Source: CALJIC01 sp039805565 (GTDB taxonomy: Bacteria > Chloroflexota > Chloroflexia > Chloroflexales > Roseiflexaceae). Taken from it: DNA of 8,801 bases. A program made the position numbers and the translations under genes. The DNA is taken from contig JBDLTZ010000302.1 of the NCBI GenBank assembly GCA_039805565.1, positions 1 through 8,801 of the forward strand. The letters are read 5' to 3'. Shown piece after piece: positions 5,500 through 8,801 of the stretch. The notes below the pieces were generated by a model. That model did no database searches. It was given only the letters and a program-made list of their open reading frames with translations, and had not been told where the DNA came from. Each line of letters opens with the position of its first letter. The stretch's first letter is position 1.

Positions 5500-5530
5500 A
5501 CAAGGTGACGGTATGAGGCCGTCACCTTGT
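5500..5530. repeat. Perfect 12-bp inverted repeat between trxB and the nucleotidyltransferase gene
   Basis: ACAAGGTGACGG (5500-5511) and CCGTCACCTTGT (5519-5530) are perfect inverted repeats with a 7-nt centre. In the minus-strand transcript the hairpin forms 29 nt after the trxB stop and ends just before the next gene's ribosome site. No U-run follows, so it could be a terminator-like element, a 3' stabiliser for trxB, an attenuator for the downstream genes, or a DNA operator. Confidence 0.7.
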
Positions 5531-5559
5531 CGCTTACCCCGTAAGGCGTCCCTCGGGAG

Positions 5560-6543
5560 CTACCACGCGCCGAGCGCCGGCGACTCCACCTGCTCGGTGG
5601 CCGCCTGGCTCTTCTTCGCGGCGTGCTCCTGCTCGGCCAGGAACCAGGTGGCCTCCATGGCCGCCTTGCACCCCTCGCCGGCCGCTGTGATCGCCTGGCG
5701 GTAGACGTGGTCCACCACATCGCCAGCGGCGAAGAGGCCCGGGACCTTCGTGCGCGTGCGCTCGTCGGCCACGATGTAGCCGTTCTCGTCGAGGTCGAGC
5801 AGGTCCTTGAACAGCCAGGTGTTCGGGATGTGCCCGATGTACGGGAACACGCCATCGGCCTCAAGCATCGTCACTTCGCCAGTCTTGAGGTTCTTCACAC
5901 GCACGCCGGTGACCTTGTCGTCGCCCAGCACCTCCTCCACCACCGAGTCCCACACGAACTCGACCTTCTCATTCGAGAAGGCCCGCTCCTGCAGGATGGG
6001 ATCGGCGCGCAGGCTGTCGCGGCGGTGGATCACCTTCAGGTCGGTCACGTAGCGGGTCAGGAACAGGCCCTCGTCCAGAGCGCTGTTGCCGCCGCCCACC
6101 ACCACCACCTTCTTGCCGCGGAAGAAGAAGCCGTCGCAGGTGGCGCAGTAGGAGACCCCCTTATTCGCCAGTTTCTCCTCGCCGGGGACGCCGAGCTTGC
6201 GCGGCGAGGCACCGGTGGAGACAATCAGCGTGTCGGCTGTCACCACCTGCCCTCCGTCGGTGTAGAGCTTGAACGGCCGCTCGGAGAGGTCGACCTTCTC
6301 CACCAGCGCATCCATGAACTGCGTCCCGAAGCGCGCGGCCTGCTTCTCCATGTTATCAGCCAGATCGAAGCCGCCGATCGCCTCGACGAAGCCGGGGTAG
6401 TTCTCGACCTCGCTCGTGGTGGCGATCAACCCACCCGGCTGCAGCCCGCGGATCACCAGCGGCTCCAGGTTGGCGCGTGCCGCGTAGAGCGCGGCGGTGA
6501 GCCCAGCCGGCCCAGAGCCGATGATAACAACTTTGCTGTGCAT
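5560..6543 (-). CDS. trxB: Thioredoxin-disulfide reductase TrxB
   Basis: A flavoprotein that uses NADPH to reduce thioredoxin, keeping cytoplasmic thiols reduced. The 327 residues match the low-molecular-weight bacterial enzyme. The FAD-binding motif GSGPAG is at 9-14, the redox-active CATC at 133-136, and the NADPH-domain glycine motif GGGNSA at 150-155. HRRDSLRA (173-180) carries the basic residues that usually recognise the 2'-phosphate of NADPH. The second FAD motif, FAAGDV, is at 271-276. A tail of about 20 residues after the usual end is Ala/Glu/Lys-rich and probably disordered. The ATG at 6543 is supported by GAGAGGAG (6553-6560) with 9-nt spacing. No thioredoxin gene is adjacent. Downstream on the same strand lie the nucleotidyltransferase and moeA genes, possibly co-transcribed. 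Two palindromes upstream (6644-6669) suggest regulation. Confidence 0.95.
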   Translation of the reverse strand: MHSKVVIIGSGPAGLTAALYAARANLEPLVIRGLQPGGLIATTSEVENYPGFVEAIGGFDLADNMEKQAARFGTQFMDALVEKVDLSERPFKLYTDGGQVVTADTLIVSTGASPRKLGVPGEEKLANKGVSYCATCDGFFFRGKKVVVVGGGNSALDEGLFLTRYVTDLKVIHRRDSLRADPILQERAFSNEKVEFVWDSVVEEVLGDDKVTGVRVKNLKTGEVTMLEADGVFPYIGHIPNTWLFKDLLDLDENGYIVADERTRTKVPGLFAAGDVVDHVYRQAITAAGEGCKAAMEATWFLAEQEHAAKKSQAATEQVESPALGAW

Positions 6544-6563
6544 CCTGAAAAGCTCCTCTCAAT

Positions 6564-6580
6564 GGGGGGGCGGGGAGGGG
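6564..6580 (+). other. G-quadruplex-capable G tract in the trxB leader
   Basis: The plus strand has G7-C-G4-A-G4, which can supply four G-triplets with 1-nt loops. It is on the template strand of the trxB leader, so the trxB mRNA itself is C-rich here and the structure could form only in DNA or in an antisense RNA. It lies just upstream of the trxB ribosome site. This is a sequence-pattern call only. Confidence 0.5.
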
Positions 6581-6614
6581 CCGATGCCGCACCGCGCCAC
6601 ACCCGTCCGTACGT

Positions 6615-6623
6615 ATCATAGCA
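6615..6623 (-). promoter_or_regulatory. trxB: Extended -10 promoter for trxB
   Basis: The minus strand reads TGCTATGAT, an extended -10 with one mismatch to TATAAT. Transcription would start near 6608, giving a leader of about 65 nt with a C-rich stretch and the GAGAGGAG ribosome site. No good -35 hexamer is seen. The palindromes at 6644-6669 lie immediately upstream, in the -35 to -60 zone. Confidence 0.55.
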
Positions 6624-6643
6624 TAACCCGGTTCTCTATCGCT

Positions 6644-6669
6644 GTAATCTAGATTACCCCCCGGGGGTA
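6644..6669. promoter_or_regulatory. Two abutting palindromes, one CsoR-family-operator-like
   Basis: GTAATCTAGATTAC (6644-6657) is a perfect 14-bp palindrome. TACCCCC-C-GGGGGTA (6655-6669) is a perfect inverted repeat with a single central base, and the two share the TAC at 6655-6657. TAC, then a C-tract, then a G-tract and GTA resembles operators of the CsoR/FrmR (DUF156) repressor family, which sense copper, formaldehyde or persulfide. No such regulator gene is in the window. Position suggests control of trxB, though the divergent surface-protein gene is also possible. The palindromes are seen directly. The regulator assignment is inference. Confidence 0.5.
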
Positions 6670-6903
6670 TAGGCCCCACGCGAACAACGGCTGCCGTCAG
6701 CCGACAGACTCCCCGGATACGCCACCCACAGTACGGCTACCTCTGAGCACGAAGGGTCGCCCATCTTCGGACGATCAGACCTCTCCCCATGACGCCCCAC
6801 ACCTCCTACACTCGACTCCAGCGGTGAACAAACCACCGTCAGCCTATGCTTTGATACATCGATCGATCCGTCGGTTTCAGCCTCTATCACCAAGGAACGT
6901 GCC
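6670..6903. other. Non-coding upstream region of the surface-protein gene
   Basis: Together with the trxB leader (6544-6669) this makes a gene-free stretch of 360 nt. It holds a small hairpin, CGGCTG-CCGT-CAGCCG (6688-6703), an ATCGATCGAT palindrome (6858-6867), a lone TTGATA (6851-6856) and the ribosome site AAGGA (6892-6896), 7 nt before the ATG at 6904. I could not find a convincing -10/-35 pair for the plus-strand gene. An 83-codon minus-strand open frame covers it but looks non-genuine. Base composition is less GC-rich than the neighbouring genes. Confidence 0.5.
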
Positions 6904-8535
6904 ATGTTCGCACGCGTTGGCTATGTGCTCACCCTTGTCGGAAGCCTCCTACTCGCCTCAGCCGGCTCACTCCCTGTGGTCGCCGGCCAACAGGTGCTGA
7001 TCAACGAGTTCATGCCGAGTCCCTCGGCGGGGAGCGAGTGGGTAGAGCTGTACAACCCCGGCCTGCTCGATGCTAACCTGCTCGGCTGGAAGCTCGACGA
7101 CGAGACGACCGGCGGGACGCAGACGACGATCACCGTGGTGGTGCCCGCCGGCGGCCTGATGGTCGTCCAGCTCAGCACAAGCATCCTCAACAATACTGGC
7201 GCCGACGCGGTCCAGCTGCTCGATCCGTCGGGCGCAGTGGTGGACACGATCTCCTACAGCAGCGCCGTCTCAGGTCAGAGCTTCGCGCGCATGCCAGACG
7301 GGGGCACGAGCTGGCAGCGCGGGGACGCAACCCAGGGCACATGGAACCAGCCACCCGGCCCCATACGCGCGCCCTCTGCCACGAGCACCGCGGTCATCTC
7401 CGCCACACCCACCGGCACGCCGGAGCCCCTGCTCCCCAGCGAGACGCCTGCGCTCAGTGCACCCGGCCCAGCCGACACTCCAACGCTTGTGCCCGCCGAT
7501 GCCGCCGAATCAACGCCGCCAGCACCAGTCGGTGGCGAGCGCACGGTCACGCCATCGAGCACGGCCACGCCATCGAGCACGGCCACGCCATCGAGCACGG
7601 CCACCGCTGAGCCATCTCCGACGCGCACACTCTCGCCCACCCGCACGCCCTCACCCACCCGCACACTAAGCCCGACGCGCACACCCTCGCCCACCCGCAC
7701 GCCCAGCCCTACCGACGAGCCGGAAGAGTCGCACACGCCCGAGCCCACTGACGCGCCAACGGCCACCCGCACACCATCACCTACGCGGACACCGACCGCT
7801 ACACGCACGCCCTCGCCCACTCGCACGCCCTCACCCACCCGCACGCCCAGCCCTACCGACGAGCCGGAGGCGCCAGATACGGATGAGCACGCCGGGCCCG
7901 GGAGCGTGATAGTGCTCAGCCCGACGCGCACGCCCTCGCCCACTCGCACGCCCTCGCCCACACGTACTCCTACAGGAACCCGCACGCCCTCGCCCACTCG
8001 CACGCCCTCGCCCACTCGCACGCCCAGCCCGACGCGCGCTCCTACACGAACCCGCACGCCCTCGCCCACCCGCACGCCCTCGCCCACTCGCACCCCGCGC
8101 ACAACACACACACTGGTAGCGGTTCAGGGTGCAGATCAAGAAGCGTGGGCAACGGCGCTGGTGACAGAGGGCGCGCAGACAACAGGTCGCACAGCCGTAT
8201 CGAGCGCGTCGACACCGGGAGAGGATGGTGGACAAAGGGGGAACACGCAGCTACAGAGCGCGCACGTCGGGGAGCGAGGAGCCTCATACATGCCCGAGAC
8301 GGCCGGCATACGCTACGAGGGAGTAGTCGCCCCCACGACGCCACCAACGCGGGCACCAGGCGTGGAGGAGCAGGCACATGAGGCTGTAGTCACGGGGGCA
8401 CAGGAGGCAGTGATGGTGGAGGGCGCCCTGCCACGAGGCGGGGCACCACTGGAGGGCAGCGTTGGCGCGACCCTGGTCATAGCGGGGCTGGCCGCCGCAG
8501 GGTACGACCAGCTCCGCCGGCGGCGTGGAGTGTAA
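6904..8535 (+). CDS. Secreted lamin-tail-domain protein with SPTRTP stalk and C-terminal membrane anchor
   Basis: A 543-residue cell-surface protein of unknown function. Residues 1-28 are a signal peptide: R4, a hydrophobic core (VLTLVGSLLLASAGSL), then PVVAG. A lamin-tail domain follows at about 30-148, beginning VLINEFMPSP, with EWVELYNPG (45-53), LGWKLDD (60-66) and a PDGGTSWQRG end (131-140). In bacteria these domains occur on secreted proteins and are thought to mediate binding. Residues 150-237 are a Pro/Thr/Ser linker with three TPSSTA units. About 238-398 is a stalk of SPTRTP hexapeptides broken by acidic blocks (271-283, 319-329). A non-repetitive region (400-516) ends in a short hydrophobic segment (519-533) and RRRRGV, a likely membrane anchor with a cytoplasmic basic end. 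The ribosome site AAGGA is 7 nt ahead. The stalk, regularly basic, is probably extended and possibly glycosylated. Confidence 0.88.
   Translation: MFARVGYVLTLVGSLLLASAGSLPVVAGQQVLINEFMPSPSAGSEWVELYNPGLLDANLLGWKLDDETTGGTQTTITVVVPAGGLMVVQLSTSILNNTGADAVQLLDPSGAVVDTISYSSAVSGQSFARMPDGGTSWQRGDATQGTWNQPPGPIRAPSATSTAVISATPTGTPEPLLPSETPALSAPGPADTPTLVPADAAESTPPAPVGGERTVTPSSTATPSSTATPSSTATAEPSPTRTLSPTRTPSPTRTLSPTRTPSPTRTPSPTDEPEESHTPEPTDAPTATRTPSPTRTPTATRTPSPTRTPSPTRTPSPTDEPEAPDTDEHAGPGSVIVLSPTRTPSPTRTPSPTRTPTGTRTPSPTRTPSPTRTPSPTRAPTRTRTPSPTRTPSPTRTPRTTHTLVAVQGADQEAWATALVTEGAQTTGRTAVSSASTPGEDGGQRGNTQLQSAHVGERGASYMPETAGIRYEGVVAPTTPPTRAPGVEEQAHEAVVTGAQEAVMVEGALPRGGAPLEGSVGATLVIAGLAAAGYDQLRRRRGV
7549..7602 (+). 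repeat. Three identical 18-bp tandem repeats (TPSSTA)
   Basis: ACGCCATCGAGCACGGCC occurs three times in succession with no base change (7549, 7567, 7585), encoding TPSSTA three times (residues 216-233). Perfect identity, including third codon positions, points to recent expansion and to likely copy-number variation between strains. Confidence 0.9.
7615..8097 (+). repeat. 18-bp period tandem repeats encoding the SPTRTP stalk
   Basis: Hexapeptides SPTRTP and variants (SPTRTL, TATRTP, TGTRTP, TRTRTP) are encoded by 18-nt units such as CGCACGCCCTCGCCCACT, with two to four near-identical units in a row. Higher-order repeats exist: the SPTDEPE block recurs 144 nt apart (7705 and 7849), and a longer block starting cgcacgccctcgcccac recurs near 7927 and 7981. 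Non-repeat inserts are acidic. Synonymous positions are far less varied than chance would give, so slippage or recombination is recent. Confidence 0.9.
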
Positions 8536-8539
8536 CGTG

Positions 8540-8801
8540 TCAACGCGCGGAGCGCTCGCGGCCGTACTGCTCGATCTCCCCGAGGAAGCGCGAAGGCTGA
8601 AGGTTCGCCCCGCCCTTGCTCGCGGCGCCGCCGCGCTTCGCCGCCCAGGAGAGGAACAGCTTCTCGCCGGCCCGCGTAAGCGCCACGTAGCAGAGGCGGC
8701 GCTCCTCCTCGACGCCCTCAAGCGTCGGGATGCTCCGCTCGTGCGGCAGCGTGCCCTCCTCGAGCCCGGCCACAAACACGATCGGCCACTCGAGACCCTT
8801 G
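8540..8801 (-). CDS. C-terminus of a UvrD/PcrA-type superfamily 1 DNA helicase, cut by the window edge
   Basis: The last 86 codons of a helicase gene entering from the right edge. The visible frame starts KGLEWPIVFVAGLEEG (residues 1-16 of the fragment), the conserved region with motif V in UvrD/PcrA/Rep helicases, continues with LPHERS and EEERRLCYVALTRA (motif VI, whose Arg contacts ATP), and ends shortly after PSRFL. These enzymes are ATP-driven 3'-5' DNA translocases in repair and replication restart. The protein stops soon after PSRFL, so it lacks the longer tail of PcrA and may be one of the shorter paralogues. Its TGA (8540-8542) is only 4 nt from the stop of the convergent surface-protein gene. 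The start and motifs I-IV lie outside the window. Confidence 0.92.
   Translation of the reverse strand, partial: KGLEWPIVFVAGLEEGTLPHERSIPTLEGVEEERRLCYVALTRAGEKLFLSWAAKRGGAASKGGANLQPSRFLGEIEQYGRERSAR

Noticed and set aside
5481..5864. Upstream extension of the nucleotidyltransferase frame by 128 codons
   Set aside because: The extension lies inside trxB and is Arg/Ser/Thr-rich. GGAGGGG 6 nt before the ATG at 5480 and the start of domain-like sequence there fix the true start.
5623..6621. A 332-codon plus-strand open frame opposite trxB
   Set aside because: The product is His/Val/Glu-rich without a known domain, and trxB on the other strand is complete.
6654..6905. An 83-codon minus-strand open frame in the trxB/surface-protein gap
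   Set aside because: No family resemblance, no convincing ribosome site, and it runs through the palindromes upstream of trxB, so it is best read as regulatory DNA.
7615..8097. CRISPR array or minisatellite unrelated to coding
   Set aside because: The 18-bp units are contiguous with no unique spacers, and every unit keeps the reading frame of the surface protein.
7275..8111. A minus-strand frame encoding long VRVGEG repeats
   Set aside because: It is the antisense reading of the SPTRTP repeat. The plus-strand reading has a signal peptide, a folded domain and a membrane anchor.

Overview
The window is GC-rich bacterial chromosome with densely packed genes, and my best guess is a member of the Chloroflexota. 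That guess rests on overall character: a secreted lamin-tail-domain protein on a long Ser-Pro-Thr-Arg-Thr-Pro stalk, a cyclophilin with an N-terminus of the KQW..PPM.ID type, and heptamer repeats between genes. No rRNA, tRNA, CRISPR array, insertion sequence or phage gene is visible. It reads as ordinary chromosome with one fast-evolving surface-protein gene.

Layout. 1-51: possible 5' end of a minus-strand gene running off the left edge. 52-329: non-coding, with two small hairpins and an imperfect tandem duplication built on CTCANGN heptamers. 330-2084, minus strand: cyclophilin peptidyl-prolyl isomerase, then (after a strong hairpin) a YvoF-like hexapeptide acyltransferase, then a YpjA/DUF1405-like membrane protein 12 nt further on. 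2085-2242: divergent promoter region. 2243-3319, plus strand: Gfo/Idh/MocA-type oxidoreductase, convergent with moeA across a heptamer-derived hairpin. 3391-6543, minus strand: trxB (thioredoxin reductase), then a Pol-beta-like nucleotidyltransferase, then moeA. A 12-bp perfect hairpin separates the first two, and the last two overlap by ATGA. 6544-6903: regulatory region with a probable trxB promoter and two abutting palindromes, one resembling a CsoR-family operator. 6904-8535, plus strand: lamin-tail surface protein with repeat stalk and C-terminal membrane anchor. 8540-8801, minus strand: 3' end of a UvrD/PcrA-type helicase gene.

Functionally the window mixes housekeeping (protein folding, thiol redox, molybdenum cofactor, DNA repair helicase) with less characterised pieces (DUF1405 protein, acyltransferase, nucleotidyltransferase, surface protein). 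I see no self-contained defence or mobile system. The most unusual signals are non-coding: heptamer arrays sitting on gene 3' ends, several strong U-tract-less hairpins between genes, and the compact double palindrome upstream of trxB. Start sites for cyclophilin, moeA and the nucleotidyltransferase were chosen by Shine-Dalgarno position and gene overlap and are shorter than the longest open frames.
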